NCBI GenBank assembly: GCA_030373145.1
Contig: JAUCZK010000028.1
Coordinates: 1-32,096 of the forward strand
Direction: 5' to 3'
From: Cyanobium sp. CZS48M
GTDB lineage: Bacteria > Cyanobacteriota > Cyanobacteriia > PCC-6307 > Cyanobiaceae
Length of the DNA: 32,096 nucleotides
The position numbers and the translations under genes were made by a program. Under the pieces are notes generated by a model. That model made no database searches and was not told the DNA's origin. It saw only the letters and a list, made by a program, of their open reading frames with translations. Below, piece by piece: positions 5,586 to 14,559 of the stretch (position 1 is the stretch's first letter; the number at the start of each line of letters is the position of its first letter).

Positions 5586-6874
5586 GGGCTCTTGGGCAGG
5601 GGGGCAGGCCCCTCCATCTTCGGCGTTGGGCCGGTCGCCCTGAGGGAGCCCAGGGCCAGCCGCGCCATGCCCTGGGCCGCCGTGAGGCCCGGACGGTTGA
5701 GCACTGGCCTTGCGATCGCCTGCTGGCGCAGCTGACGCCACTGGGGATTGCGTGCACCGCCCCCCAAGCTGATCACCCGCCGCAGTGGCGGGGCACCCAG
5801 TTGAGCCAGGCGCACCCACCCCTGGGCCTCGATCCGGGCCAGCCCCTCCAGCAGCCCCTGGAGAAAGAGTGCATCGCTCACGGGCCGAGGCTCCAGGATC
5901 GGCAGCAGATCCGGGTCGTCGATCGGGAAACGCTCCCCCTTCGCTGGCAGGGGCCGGTAGTGCAGTCCGCTGGGCCTGGAGGGATCGATCTGACGGCTGA
6001 GCCGCTCCAGCTCGGCATCACTGAAGAACTGGCGCAGCACGCCTCCACCGGCGTTGGAGGCTCCGCCCACCAGCCAGCGCCCCCCCAGCCGATGGCAGCT
6101 CAGCCCCGGGGCCTCGATCGGCTCCGCCACGAACTGTTTCAGCACCAGGGTGGTGCCCAGCACGGTGATTCCGTCGCCAGGGGCCGGATCGGCCGCCAGC
6201 ACTCCGGCGTTGGCGTCGGTGCTGCCGGCCACCACCAGGCAGGAGCCCGGCAGCCCCAGCTCAGCGGCGCAGCCGGGAGCCAGCGGTCCCAGCACCGTGC
6301 CGCTTTCGACCACCTCGGGCAGCGCCGCCGCCCACGCTTGCCGCTCCAGCTCTCCGGCCCAGCACTGTCGCCTGAGATCCCAGCCCAGGCGCAGGTTGTT
6401 GCCTTCTTCGCCCCAGCGCCAGTCGCCCAGCAACCAGCCCATCAGCCAGTCGGCCTGGTGGCGCAGAAGCAGATCAGCACCTGCTCCGGCTCCCGCAGTC
6501 CTCCCCGTGGGCGAGGCCAGCAGGCGCAGGGCCCGGGCCAGGCTGCCGCTGACACTGGCGGCGGCGCAGCCGGCGGGCACCAGCGCCGTGAGGGCTTGCG
6601 CCTGCTCGGGGCAGGCCAGGCTGTAGGCCAGGGCGGGTCCCAGCGGTGTGCCGTCCGAGCGGCAGGCCAGCAGGGTGCCCGATGTGCCATCGACGCTGAT
6701 GGCGGCCAACCGCCGCCTGAGCTGGGCGGGCAGAGCCTGCACAAGCGCCACCAGGCCCTGCCGCCAGCTCCCTGGGTCGTTGAAGCTGCTGGGATAAGCC
6801 GTGGCCTGCTCACTCAGCACCTGTCCCTGGGCATCGATCACCGCCAGGCGGATTCCACTGCTGCCGGCATCCAC
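5582..6874 (-). CDS. FGGY-family sugar kinase (D-ribulose/xylulose kinase-like)
   Basis: A 430-residue ATP-dependent carbohydrate kinase of the FGGY family. The phosphate-1 motif DAGSSGIR lies at the very start. SVDGTSGTLLA, the segment GSTDANAG and the adenosine-site motif SLGGGARNPQW follow in the expected order. In cyanobacteria and plants this subgroup is described as acting on D-ribulose or xylulose, producing the 5-phosphate for the pentose phosphate pathway; the substrate cannot be read here. The GTG start leaves out the first beta strand. The codons upstream continue in frame as PLAAGV before DAGSS, so the true start may be a rarer codon further up. It follows metK by 53 bases and overlaps the next small gene by four. 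Confidence 0.82.
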   Translation of the reverse strand: MDAGSSGIRLAVIDAQGQVLSEQATAYPSSFNDPGSWRQGLVALVQALPAQLRRRLAAISVDGTSGTLLACRSDGTPLGPALAYSLACPEQAQALTALVPAGCAAASVSGSLARALRLLASPTGRTAGAGAGADLLLRHQADWLMGWLLGDWRWGEEGNNLRLGWDLRRQCWAGELERQAWAAALPEVVESGTVLGPLAPGCAAELGLPGSCLVVAGSTDANAGVLAADPAPGDGITVLGTTLVLKQFVAEPIEAPGLSCHRLGGRWLVGGASNAGGGVLRQFFSDAELERLSRQIDPSRPSGLHYRPLPAKGERFPIDDPDLLPILEPRPVSDALFLQGLLEGLARIEAQGWVRLAQLGAPPLRRVISLGGGARNPQWRQLRQQAIARPVLNRPGLTAAQGMARLALGSLRATGPTPKMEGPAPLPKSP

Positions 6875-6927
6875 CCCCGCCGCCAGGGGGCAGAGCTCGG
6901 CGTCGCCAGGGCAGCTGAGCGCGGAGT

Positions 6928-8190
6928 TCAGGCGGCTGGCTGGCCCACGGGGACCTGATCGGCCGTGGCTTGCTGCAGCCTGGCGGCCGCTTCACTCACG
7001 TCTTCCCAGGGCAGGTTGAGGTCGGGCCGACCGAAGTGGCCGTAGGCGGCCACATCCTGATAGAAGCGGCCGCCCCGCTGACGAGGAAGTTCGCGCAGGC
7101 CGAAGGTCTCGATGATCGCCCCGGGGCGGAGGTCGAAGTGCTCCTGCACCAAGGCGGTGAGATCGTCGTCGCTGATCCTGCCGGTACCGGAACTCTGAAC
7201 CAGGATGCTCACCGGCTTGGCCACGCCGATCGCATAGCTGAGCTGCACCTCCACCCGCCGGGCCAGGCCAGCCGCCACCAGGCTCTTGGCGACATGGCGG
7301 GCGGCATAGGCCGCGGAACGATCCACCTTGGTGGGATCCTTGCCCGAGAAAGCTCCGCCGCCGTGACGCGCCGTTCCGCCGTAGGTGTCAACGATGATCT
7401 TGCGGCCCGTCAGGCCCGCATCACCCTGGGGGCCGCCTACCACGAACTTGCCGGTGGGATTGACCAGAAAACGCACCGCACCGCGCTCGGGTTGCAGCGG
7501 CAGATCGGCCGTAGCCGGGATCACCACATGGGTCCAGAGGTCATCGGCGATGCGCTGGCGCAGGCCTGCCTCGTCACTGATGCCGTCGATCTCTGGCAGG
7601 TGCTGGGTGGAGATCAGCAGGGTGTCGATCGCAACAGGTCGATCGTTCTCATAGACCACACTCACCTGGGTCTTCCCATCGGGGAGCAGGTAGGGAAGGG
7701 TGTTGTCGTGACGCACCTGGGCCAGCTGGCGCGCCAGCCGGTGGGCCAGGCTGATGGGCAGGGGCATCAGCTCCGGGGTTTCGTCGCAGGCAAAGCCGAA
7801 CATGATCCCCTGATCGCCGGCTCCCACCAGATCAAGCGGGTCGCCGTCGTGGTCGTCGGCTTCATTGACGCCCTGGGCGATATCAGGGGATTGCTGGTCG
7901 AGGGCGGTGAGCACCGCGCAGCTGTTGGCATCGAATCCACCGGCTTTGGCGCCGCTATAGCCGATTGAGGCGATCACCGATCGCACCAGGCTGGTGATGT
8001 CGACCCGGGCGGTGGTGCTCACCTCGCCGGTGACCAGGCAGAGACCCGTGTTCACCACGGTTTCGCAGGCCACCCGGCTGGCGGGGTCGGCGCTCAGCAG
8101 AGCATCGAGAACGGCATCGCTGATCTGATCGCAGATCTTGTCGGGATGGCCCTCGGTGACCGATTCAGAGGTGAAGACGTAGCGGCTCAT
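6928..8190 (-). CDS. metK: S-adenosylmethionine synthase
   Basis: A 420-residue enzyme that makes S-adenosylmethionine from methionine and ATP in the cytoplasm. It starts [20 protein letters not shown], the strongly conserved family start with the ATP-binding His in [21 protein letters not shown] and [19 protein letters not shown] are the two diagnostic loop motifs. An in-frame ATG 18 bases upstream would add MTVQAG, which is not typical, so the internal ATG is preferred. It lies 32 bases after the HAD gene and runs with it and rpsA in one direction. Confidence 0.97.
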   Translation of the reverse strand: MSRYVFTSESVTEGHPDKICDQISDAVLDALLSADPASRVACETVVNTGLCLVTGEVSTTARVDITSLVRSVIASIGYSGAKAGGFDANSCAVLTALDQQSPDIAQGVNEADDHDGDPLDLVGAGDQGIMFGFACDETPELMPLPISLAHRLARQLAQVRHDNTLPYLLPDGKTQVSVVYENDRPVAIDTLLISTQHLPEIDGISDEAGLRQRIADDLWTHVVIPATADLPLQPERGAVRFLVNPTGKFVVGGPQGDAGLTGRKIIVDTYGGTARHGGGAFSGKDPTKVDRSAAYAARHVAKSLVAAGLARRVEVQLSYAIGVAKPVSILVQSSGTGRISDDDLTALVQEHFDLRPGAIIETFGLRELPRQRGGRFYQDVAAYGHFGRPDLNLPWEDVSEAAARLQQATADQVPVGQPAA

Positions 8191-8222
8191 CCCGGCTTGC
8201 ACGGTCATCAAGATGGCTGAGC

Positions 8223-9023
8223 TTATCGCCCGACTCCCAGCTCCTGCCAGTGATCGAGATGGGGCAGATGCTCCGGCAGCGGCGGCCTGCTGCTCCAGCC
8301 GGCGCTGTAGCCCAGGGCCAGGCCCACCCCCGCCCCCTCGGCCATGCGCAGATCACTGCTGGCATCCCCGATCAGGGCACAGGCCGAAGGGTTGACCCCA
8401 AGCCTGGAGCAGAGCCCGTGCACGGCCGCTGGATCCGGCTTCAGCGGTCGCATGTCGGCGCTCCAGATCTCCTGGAACAGCTCGGAGAGCCCATGGCCGC
8501 CCAGGAAGCGATGGATTCCCTCGCTGTCATCGTTGCTGATCACCGCCAGCAGCACGCCCGAGCGGTGCAGCTCCAGCAGCAGGGGCTTCACCCCCTCGGT
8601 GAGCGGTGCCAGGGGCGCCTCGCCCGGACGCGGCCCCTGGCCATGGATGGGCTCACGATCTATGGCCGGATCGGTGGTCGGATCGGTGGCCGCGAACACG
8701 GCTTCGCTGTGGGCCAGGGCATCCGGCCATCCCAGACCCACCTGACAGAACGCGGTGGCGGTGGAGATCAGGTTGTGCTGGCGGCTGGCCACGGCGGTGG
8801 TGCCCGCCGGGTGGAGCCGATCGCCCTCCAGGCCGTAGGCCCGCTCCAGCAGGTGCTGGAACTGGGGGCGGCTGGCCTCAGGCAGATGCTCCAGACAAGC
8901 CTGGAGCCTGGCGCGGCTCAGGGCCAGCAGGCCCGGCTCACTGAGGCTGAGGGTGCCGTCCTTGTCAAAAAGGATGGCTTCAACCGATCCGAGGGGTTGA
9001 CCACGCAGAAGCAGTTCCACCAT
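8223..9023 (-). CDS. HAD-superfamily hydrolase, phosphoglycolate phosphatase-like
   Basis: A 266-residue haloacid dehalogenase-type phosphatase. The four motifs are visible: I, LFDKDGTL with the nucleophile Asp near residue 20; II, VISND; III, the Lys in PLKPDP; and [17 protein letters not shown]. The insert after motif I is a helical cap of the phosphoglycolate phosphatase kind. Removing 2-phosphoglycolate after the oxygenase reaction of Rubisco would suit a cyanobacterium, but the substrate is not established by sequence. It lies 32 bases after rpsA and 32 before metK, so all three could share a transcript. Confidence 0.85.
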   Translation of the reverse strand: MVELLLRGQPLGSVEAILFDKDGTLSLSEPGLLALSRARLQACLEHLPEASRPQFQHLLERAYGLEGDRLHPAGTTAVASRQHNLISTATAFCQVGLGWPDALAHSEAVFAATDPTTDPAIDREPIHGQGPRPGEAPLAPLTEGVKPLLLELHRSGVLLAVISNDDSEGIHRFLGGHGLSELFQEIWSADMRPLKPDPAAVHGLCSRLGVNPSACALIGDASSDLRMAEGAGVGLALGYSAGWSSRPPLPEHLPHLDHWQELGVGR

Positions 9024-9055
9024 CGGATCGGTGCAGGGGCCTCAGGCTATGGCGC

Positions 9056-10141
9056 TCAGTCGAGGGTGACGCCCATGGGTTCGTTCTCCTCGGCCTGCTC
9101 CAGCAGCATCTGCTTGTAGCGGGCGGCCATTTCCTCGGCCTTGTCGAACACCTTCTGGGGATCGGTGAGCATGTCACCGGGTTCGGGCTCGAGGGCCTTG
9201 GTGGAGAGGGAGATGCGGCCCCGCTCGGCGTCGAGGTCGATGATCATCACCTTCATCTGATCGTTCACGTTGAGCACCGTGTGGGGGGTCTCGATGTGCT
9301 CGTGGCTGATCTCGGAGATGTGCAGCAGACCGCTGACCCCGCCGATGTCGATGAAGGCGCCGTAGGGCTTGATGCCCCGCACGGTGCCGATCACCACCTC
9401 GCCCACCTCGAGGCGATTCATCTTGCGCTCCACCAGGGCGCGGCGATGGCTGAGCACCAGGCGGTTGCGCTCTTCGTCCACCTCCAGGAACTTGAGCGGG
9501 AGGAAGTCGGCAACGAGATCTTCCTTGGGCTTGCGCGTGCTGATGTGGCTGCCGGGGATGAAGCCGCGCAAGCCTTCCACCCGCACCAAGGCGCCGCCCC
9601 GGTTGGTGGCGAACACCTCCGAGTAGATGGTGGCGTCTTCCTTCTGGAGCTGACGTACGCGCTCCCAGGCCCGCTGGTATTCGATCCGGCGGATCGACAG
9701 CGAAAGCTGGCCGTCCTCGTTCTCCTCACTCATGATGAAGAACTCACGGACCTCGCCGGGCTGCAGCACGTCGCTGAGGGCCTCGACCCGGTTGATCGAC
9801 ACCTCCTGCAGGGGCATGAAGGCGGCGGTCTTGGCACCGATGTCGATCATGGCGCCCTTGGGCTCCATGGCGAACACGGTGCCGTTGACCACGTCGCCGG
9901 GCTTGAAGTTGTAGTCGTACTTGCTGAGCAGGGAGGCGAAATCCTCCAGCGAGAAGCCGGCACCGTCAGTGTCGCGGCTGGCGGCACGGCTGCTGGGATC
10001 GTCGGCTGTGGGGACCTCTTCCGGAATGTCGAGGTTCAGATCAGCCGAGGTCTCGCTGGTCGGATCCAGATCTGCCGGGGCCTCGCCCGTCGGATCCAGT
10101 TCGGCCTCGGTGCTGCTGATCTCGGAAGGGGTCACGGTCAT
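9056..10141 (-). CDS. rpsA: 30S ribosomal protein S1
   Basis: A 361-residue S1 of the cyanobacterial/plastid type with three S1 RNA-binding repeats: about residues 72-145 (FKPGDVVNGTVFAMEPKGAM), 160-225 and 240-312 (LEVGEVVIGTVRGIKPYGAF). It holds mRNA to the small ribosomal subunit at initiation. The start is set at MTVTPSEISS; the frame upstream adds unrelated residues. As in other rpsA genes no clear Shine-Dalgarno sequence precedes it. The first 55 or so residues are acidic and contain a near-duplicate ten-residue unit (LDPTGEAPAD, LDPTSETSAD). nrdR lies 104 bases upstream on the same strand. Confidence 0.96.
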   Translation of the reverse strand: MTVTPSEISSTEAELDPTGEAPADLDPTSETSADLNLDIPEEVPTADDPSSRAASRDTDGAGFSLEDFASLLSKYDYNFKPGDVVNGTVFAMEPKGAMIDIGAKTAAFMPLQEVSINRVEALSDVLQPGEVREFFIMSEENEDGQLSLSIRRIEYQRAWERVRQLQKEDATIYSEVFATNRGGALVRVEGLRGFIPGSHISTRKPKEDLVADFLPLKFLEVDEERNRLVLSHRRALVERKMNRLEVGEVVIGTVRGIKPYGAFIDIGGVSGLLHISEISHEHIETPHTVLNVNDQMKVMIIDLDAERGRISLSTKALEPEPGDMLTDPQKVFDKAEEMAARYKQMLLEQAEENEPMGVTLD

Positions 10142-10245
10142 GGAAGGGAGGCGGTCTGCCCAGGGCAGAATGAAGGGAACCGAGTGCCTGCCCGCCGACA
10201 GACGCACGCGATCCACGATCATACAAATCCGCCCTCCTCAGGCCT

Positions 10246-10743
10246 TCAGCTCACGGCGGCGAGGGCCCCATCGGGGCGCTGGCGGGATGTCCGGCCGCTG
10301 AGCCCCTCGAGGGTGGCGACGAAGTCGCTGATGCCCTGGAACTGCCTGTAGACGGAAGCGAAGCGCACGTAGGCCACCTCGCTGATCTCGCTGAGCTGCT
10401 GCAACACCAGTTCACCGATCTCAGCGCTGCTCACCTCGCGGCCATGGCGCTGCTGCTGCAGTTGCAGCTCGATGTCGTCGACGACGGATTCCAGACGCGC
10501 GGGCTCAAGGCCGGTTTTTTCACAGGCGCGCACCAGGCCATGCAGCAGTTTGCTGCGACTGAAGATCTCTCGGTTGCCGGTGCGTTTGATCACCGTGATC
10601 GGCACGGTTTCCACCCGTTCGTAGGTGGTGAAGCGAAAGTCGCAGTGGAGGCACTCACGTCGCCGCCGCACACTGCGGCCAGCGTCCGCAGATCGGGATT
10701 CCAGCACCCGGCTCTCGGTGTGTTGGCAGGAGGGACATTGCAT
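10246..10743 (-). CDS. nrdR: Transcriptional repressor NrdR
   Basis: A 165-residue regulator of ribonucleotide reductase genes. It starts [17 protein letters not shown], with a zinc ribbon closed by [16 protein letters not shown]. An ATP-cone domain follows (about residues 45-140; [20 protein letters not shown] in part), which senses ATP and dATP. The Arg-rich link between zinc ribbon and cone contacts NrdR boxes in DNA. An upstream GTG would add five residues before MQCPSC and is not favoured, because the family begins at that Met. It lies between psbT and rpsA, as I recall from other picocyanobacteria. Confidence 0.95.
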   Translation of the reverse strand: MQCPSCQHTESRVLESRSADAGRSVRRRRECLHCDFRFTTYERVETVPITVIKRTGNREIFSRSKLLHGLVRACEKTGLEPARLESVVDDIELQLQQQRHGREVSSAEIGELVLQQLSEISEVAYVRFASVYRQFQGISDFVATLEGLSGRTSRQRPDGALAAVS

Positions 10744-10910
10744 CCCTTGGCGACCCACGCGGTTTGATTCCTGAAAGTGTAGTCAGTTGCGCTCCGATTG
10801 AGAAGCGGGGAGTGCTCAATTCAGCGCCGGAGGCAGAGCTGAGCTGTCCTTTGCAGGGCGTTTGTTGTTGGTAGCCGCTGATGGGTGATCACCGGTGATG
10901 GCTGCGCCCA

Positions 10911-10939
10911 TCAAAAAGCCCCCGCCGGGGCGGGGGCTG
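10911..10939 (-). terminator. Rho-independent terminator of psbB-psbT
   Basis: The minus strand reads GCCCCCGCC, a short CC loop and GGCGGGGGC, a perfect 9-pair stem, followed by TTTTT. It lies 32 bases beyond the psbT stop codon and closes the psbB-psbT transcript. Confidence 0.88.
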
Positions 10940-10971
10940 AAGGGGTCTGGGGCCTCAGTGGACCCAGGGTC

Positions 10972-11067
10972 TCACTTGCCGATCTTCGGGGGATCGCGGA
11001 AGGCGATCGCGAAGAAGAGGGTGGCGATCGCCAGGGTGAGGATGAGGATGTAAGCGAAGCTCTCCAT
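10972..11067 (-). CDS. psbT: Photosystem II protein T
   Basis: A 31-residue protein starting [20 protein letters not shown] and ending in FRDPPKIGK. It has one membrane span followed by the conserved RDPP(K/R)I tail, the standard PsbT form and length. It sits at the photosystem II dimer interface beside D1 and CP47. A strong ribosome binding site, AGGAGA, precedes the ATG. It starts 24 bases after psbB and ends before a strong terminator, so psbB-psbT is a two-gene transcript. Two GCGATCGC (HIP1) octamers lie within the gene. Confidence 0.96.
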   Translation of the reverse strand: MESFAYILILTLAIATLFFAIAFRDPPKIGK

Positions 11068-11091
11068 CGAGAATCTCCTGAGTGGGGGCGA

Positions 11092-12651
11092 TCAGCTGAG
11101 CTTGGAGCCAGCCGGTGGGATGTAACCCTCGGGGAGACGGCGGGTGGTGCGGTCTCCCAGCTTCTGGAACAGGCCGAATTCCACCTGTTCACCCAGGTCG
11201 GGGTCGATGCCGGCGAACACATCCCGATACAGGGTGCGAGCGCCGTGCCAGATGTGCCCGAAGAAGAAGAGCAGGGCGAAGGTGGCGTGGCCGAAGGTGA
11301 ACCAGCCGCGGGGTGAGCTGCGGAAGGTGCCGTCGGAGTGGTAAGTCTCGCGGTCGAATTCGAACGCTTCACCCAGCTGGGCCTTGCGGGCCAGCTTCTT
11401 GACAGCTGCAGGGTCGGTGTAGGTCTGGCCGTTGAGGGCACCGCCGTAGATGGTGGCCGTCACGCCGGTCTGCTCGAAGGAGTAGCGGGCTTCGGCGCGG
11501 CGGAAGGGAATATCAGCCCTGACGATGCCCTGGTCATCTTCGAGAACCACAGGGAAGTTCTCAAAGAAGTTGGGCAGGCGGCGCACCTGGAGGTTGCGGC
11601 CGTCCTTGTCGGTGAAGCTGATGTGACCCAGCCAGCTGGTGGGCAGGCCATCGCCGTTGACCATCGGACCGACGCGGAACAGACCACCCTTGGCGGGACT
11701 GTTACCGACGTAGTCGAAGAAGGCCAGTTTCTCGGGGATGGCGCCATAGGCCTCTTCGGCGCTGGAGCCGTTCTCGAGGGCTGTCTGGACGCGGCGGTTG
11801 ATTTCGGTGCGGAAGTAGCCCTGATCCCACTGGTAGCGGGTGGGGCCGAACAGCTCTACAGGTGTGGAGGCTGATCCGTACCACATGGTTCCGGCCACGA
11901 TGAAGGCCGCAAAGAACACCGCAGCAATGGCACTGGCCAGCACCGTTTCGATGTTCCCCATCCTCAGCGCCTTGTACAGACGCTCCGGTGGGCGAGTGGT
12001 GATGTGAAAAATGCCGGCGATGATGCCCACGATGCCGGCTGCGATGTGGTGGGCCACGATCCCGCCCGGGTTGAAGGGGTTGAATCCTTCAGGTCCCCAG
12101 GCGGGCTGCACCTTCTCAAGGTGACCCGTGAGGCCGTAGGGATCGGAGACCCACATCCCCGGTCCGAAGACCCCGGTGAGGTGGAAGGCGCCGAAACCGA
12201 AGCAGCCGAGGCCGGCGAGCAGCAGGTGGATGCCGAAGATCTTGGGAAGATCCAGCGCCGGTTCACCGGTGCGGGGGTCCTGCCAGATCTCCAGATCCCA
12301 GTAGGTCCAGTGCCAGATGGCGGCCAGGAACAGCAGGCCACTGAAAATGATGTGTGCGGCAGCGACGCCTTCGAAACTCCAGAAGCCGGGGTCGACTCCG
12401 GTTTCTCCGGTGATGCTCCAGCCGCTCCAACTGCCGGTTACACCCAGGCGGGCCATGAACGGCATGACGAACATGCCCTGGCGCCACATCGGGTTGAGCA
12501 CCGGGTCGGATGGATCAAAAATGGCGAGCTCATAGAGCGCCATGGAGCCGGCCCAGCCGGCGACCAAAGCTGTGTGCATGAGGTGCACGGCCAACAAGCG
12601 GCCCGGGTCGTTGATCACGACCGTGTGCACCCGATACCAGGGCAATCCCAT
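11092..12651 (-). CDS. psbB: Photosystem II CP47 chlorophyll protein
   Basis: A 519-residue core antenna of photosystem II. It begins [20 protein letters not shown] and continues with [20 protein letters not shown], the classical CP47 start. Six membrane spans carry the chlorophyll-binding His residues, with a large lumenal loop between spans five and six (about residues 255-450) and the [20 protein letters not shown] span near the end. The ORF can be extended upstream, but the ATG at MGLPWY is the conserved start. It diverges from the ferredoxin-like gene across 236 bases that must hold both promoters; psbT follows. Confidence 0.98.
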   Translation of the reverse strand: MGLPWYRVHTVVINDPGRLLAVHLMHTALVAGWAGSMALYELAIFDPSDPVLNPMWRQGMFVMPFMARLGVTGSWSGWSITGETGVDPGFWSFEGVAAAHIIFSGLLFLAAIWHWTYWDLEIWQDPRTGEPALDLPKIFGIHLLLAGLGCFGFGAFHLTGVFGPGMWVSDPYGLTGHLEKVQPAWGPEGFNPFNPGGIVAHHIAAGIVGIIAGIFHITTRPPERLYKALRMGNIETVLASAIAAVFFAAFIVAGTMWYGSASTPVELFGPTRYQWDQGYFRTEINRRVQTALENGSSAEEAYGAIPEKLAFFDYVGNSPAKGGLFRVGPMVNGDGLPTSWLGHISFTDKDGRNLQVRRLPNFFENFPVVLEDDQGIVRADIPFRRAEARYSFEQTGVTATIYGGALNGQTYTDPAAVKKLARKAQLGEAFEFDRETYHSDGTFRSSPRGWFTFGHATFALLFFFGHIWHGARTLYRDVFAGIDPDLGEQVEFGLFQKLGDRTTRRLPEGYIPPAGSKLS

Positions 12652-12887
12652 GGGGGTCAGGTCCGGGGTAACGAACAGCTGCCTGTGTCGGCATGACGCC
12701 AGCACAAGCAGTGGACGATCAAAAGGATCGTTCCGTGCTGGCGATCGTAAGGGGTCCCCCTGGCCAGCGGGAGCGGGGCCGGGGAGCTGAAACGAGCCGT
12801 GACGCGCGATCCGGCGCTTTGCCCGGATGGTTGTTTACAAAACTCAACTTGCAGGGCTCAGAATGGAGGCTTCCTCGCCAGATCCTG
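12652..12887. promoter_or_regulatory. Divergent promoter region psbB / ferredoxin gene
   Basis: No gene is seen here. The region separates psbB (leftward) from the 2Fe-2S protein gene (rightward). An A/T-rich patch, GTTTACAAAACTCAAC (about 12833-12848), stands out in GC-rich surroundings. TTTACA (12834-12839) could be a -35 element for the rightward gene, with CAGAAT about 19 bases on. TTTACAAA (12834-12841) also matches one half of an RpaB HLR1 site. Transcription starts cannot be assigned. Confidence 0.35.
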
Positions 12888-13361
12888 ATGCCCGTGATCC
12901 GCTTCGTCCGTGAGGGCCGTGATGTGGAGTGCTACCCCGGCGAAAACCTGCGGGAGGTGGCCCTGCGCGAGGGGCTGGAGCTCTACGGGCTCAAGGGGCA
13001 GCTCGGCAATTGCGGGGGCTGCGGACAGTGCATCACCTGCTTCGTCGATGTGGTGGCCGAAGCCTCGCCGGGCGCGCTGACCCCCCGCACCGCCGTCGAG
13101 GACCGCAAGCTGCGCCGACGTCCCGAGGGTTGGCGTCTGGCCTGTCAGGCCTTGGTGCAGCGCTCGCTGGTGGTGCTCACCAGGCCCCAGGCGGGCCTGG
13201 CTGATCGTGAGGCCCTGCTGGCGGCGGCCCGGGCGGAGCCCCTGGGGGCCGGGCCCACGGCCTGGCCGGCCACGGAGGAGCCGCCGGCAGCTGAGCCCAC
13301 CGAACTGGAGTCAACCGCTACGGCCGGTGAAGCGGTGGAGGAAGGCCCCATCGGTGGGTGA
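12888..13361 (+). CDS. 2Fe-2S ferredoxin-like protein with extended C-terminus
   Basis: A 157-residue protein beginning MPVIRFVREGRDVECYPGEN. The cluster motif at residues 42-51 is CGGCGQCITC. Cys42, Cys48 and Cys51 fit the C-x5-C-x2-C pattern, and Cys86 in RLACQ fits the fourth ligand. Cys45 is an additional cysteine. Residues after about 100 are Ala/Pro/Glu-rich and likely unstructured, so the fold is only the first 100 residues. It is an electron carrier in the cytoplasm with unknown partner. The gene lies between psbB and psbM, where picocyanobacteria carry a gene usually described as a possible ferredoxin. It is 42 bases before psbM and may be co-transcribed with it. Confidence 0.85.
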   Translation: MPVIRFVREGRDVECYPGENLREVALREGLELYGLKGQLGNCGGCGQCITCFVDVVAEASPGALTPRTAVEDRKLRRRPEGWRLACQALVQRSLVVLTRPQAGLADREALLAAARAEPLGAGPTAWPATEEPPAAEPTELESTATAGEAVEEGPIGG

Positions 13362-13403
13362 TACGGTCGCTCCACGCCACCCTCTACCCGCCCTGAAGCT
13401 TCC

Positions 13404-13511
13404 ATGGAAACCAATGATCTGGGTTTTGTGGCCAGCCTCATGTTCGTGCTGGTGCCGGCCGTCTTCCTGATCGTTCTCTACATCCAGACCAGCAGTCGCG
13501 AGCAGGGTTGA
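13404..13511 (+). CDS. psbM: Photosystem II protein M
   Basis: A 35-residue protein starting METNDLGFVASLMFVLVPAV and ending in YIQTSSREQG. One membrane span (about residues 8-28) and the LVPxxFLIxLYIQT stretch are the PsbM signature. PsbM sits at the dimer interface of photosystem II with PsbT. It follows the ferredoxin-like gene by 42 bases and is closed by a strong terminator 60 bases beyond its stop. Confidence 0.96.
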   Translation: METNDLGFVASLMFVLVPAVFLIVLYIQTSSREQG

Positions 13512-13570
13512 TCCTGGTTTGGGGCCGTTACAAGGCCGCCTGAACGTTCTGTTGCCTCCCACGCTGAACA

Positions 13571-13612
13571 ACCGCCGGTGGCCATGGCATCCATGGTCAT
13601 CGGCGGTTTTTT
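13571..13612 (+). terminator. Rho-independent terminator after psbM
   Basis: A long stem, ACCGCCGGTGGCCATGG pairing with CCATGGTCATCGGCGGT around a CAT loop (17 pairs with two G-T wobbles), is followed by TTTTTT. It separates psbM from the convergent universal stress protein gene. Confidence 0.9.
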
Positions 13613-13639
13613 GGTGTCTTCAGCGCAGGCTCGACGGGC

Positions 13640-14488
13640 TCAGCGGCCTGATTCGGGCTCCCGCACCAGCAGCACCGGTGCCGGTGCATGCACACGGATG
13701 TAATCGCTCACGGAGCTGCCCAGCAGACGGTCGATGTCCACCAGACTCCTGGCCACGAGGGGTCTGCGGTCCTGGGAGGCGATCACCAGCAGATCGGCCT
13801 TGGTCTCATTGGCCATGGCACAGACCCCGCGGCCGACGTCGCCGGTGCCATGAACACCCTTGAGCTCCACCCCGAGGGTGCGGGCCCGCTGCACCGCTTT
13901 GTCGATCACCAGGTCGGCGGGGCTTTTGCCACCTCGGCTGGGTTGGATGTCCTGGCGGGAGATGTGCACGCCTGTGAGGGTGCCTCCGGGGATCTCCCGC
14001 ACCAGTTCGCAGGCGATCCTGAGGGCGTCATCGCCCACGCCGGTGCCGTCGAGGGTCACCATCACCTTGTTCACGTGGCGCACATAGAGGTCGTCGCGCA
14101 CCAGCAGCATCGGCCGAGTCGAGAGCTGGAAGACGTACTGGCTGGAGCTGTTGGCCAGGATTGACTGCAGCCGCCCCAGACCCCTCGACCCCATCAGGAT
14201 CAGATCGGCATCCAGCTCGTCGGCCACCTTGAGCACGGTTTGCTTGGTGTCGCCCTGGCGAATGATGGCATTCACGTCCGTGGGATCGAGCCCCAGCCGC
14301 TGGATCGCTTCGGCCACGATGCCGGAGGCTTTCTGCCAGTGCTCCTGAAAATCCTCGCCCGCCTGCTCCGGCACCACGTGCAGCAGGTTGAGCCGGGCCT
14401 GGCGGAACGCCGGGAGTTCCCGCAGCATGCGCACCATTTCCTCGACATGGCCTTTGCCGGAATCGGCGATCAGCAGATTGCGGAACAC
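13640..14488 (-). CDS. Tandem universal stress protein
   Basis: A 282-residue protein with two universal stress protein domains: residues about 1-135 (FRNLLIADSG start, LLHVVPEQ, ADLILMGSRGLGRLQSILANSSS) and 140-277 (VNKVMVTLDGTGVGDDALR in part, TGVHIS, ADLLVIASQDRR). In the first half GSRGLGRL with a following NSS resembles the G-2x-G-9x-G(S/T) ATP-binding signature; the second half is less complete. Such proteins bind ATP or small ligands and support stress survival; the target is unknown. The start is GTG; no ATG lies near. It converges on psbM and diverges from the thioesterase gene over 71 bases. Confidence 0.88.
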   Translation of the reverse strand: MFRNLLIADSGKGHVEEMVRMLRELPAFRQARLNLLHVVPEQAGEDFQEHWQKASGIVAEAIQRLGLDPTDVNAIIRQGDTKQTVLKVADELDADLILMGSRGLGRLQSILANSSSQYVFQLSTRPMLLVRDDLYVRHVNKVMVTLDGTGVGDDALRIACELVREIPGGTLTGVHISRQDIQPSRGGKSPADLVIDKAVQRARTLGVELKGVHGTGDVGRGVCAMANETKADLLVIASQDRRPLVARSLVDIDRLLGSSVSDYIRVHAPAPVLLVREPESGR

Positions 14489-14559
14489 GAGGCTGTCGCG
14501 GCTTTTTGGCAGCCTATGGCCTGCATCTGGTTGCTCGAGCTGTGGCGGGAGAGGCTGTA

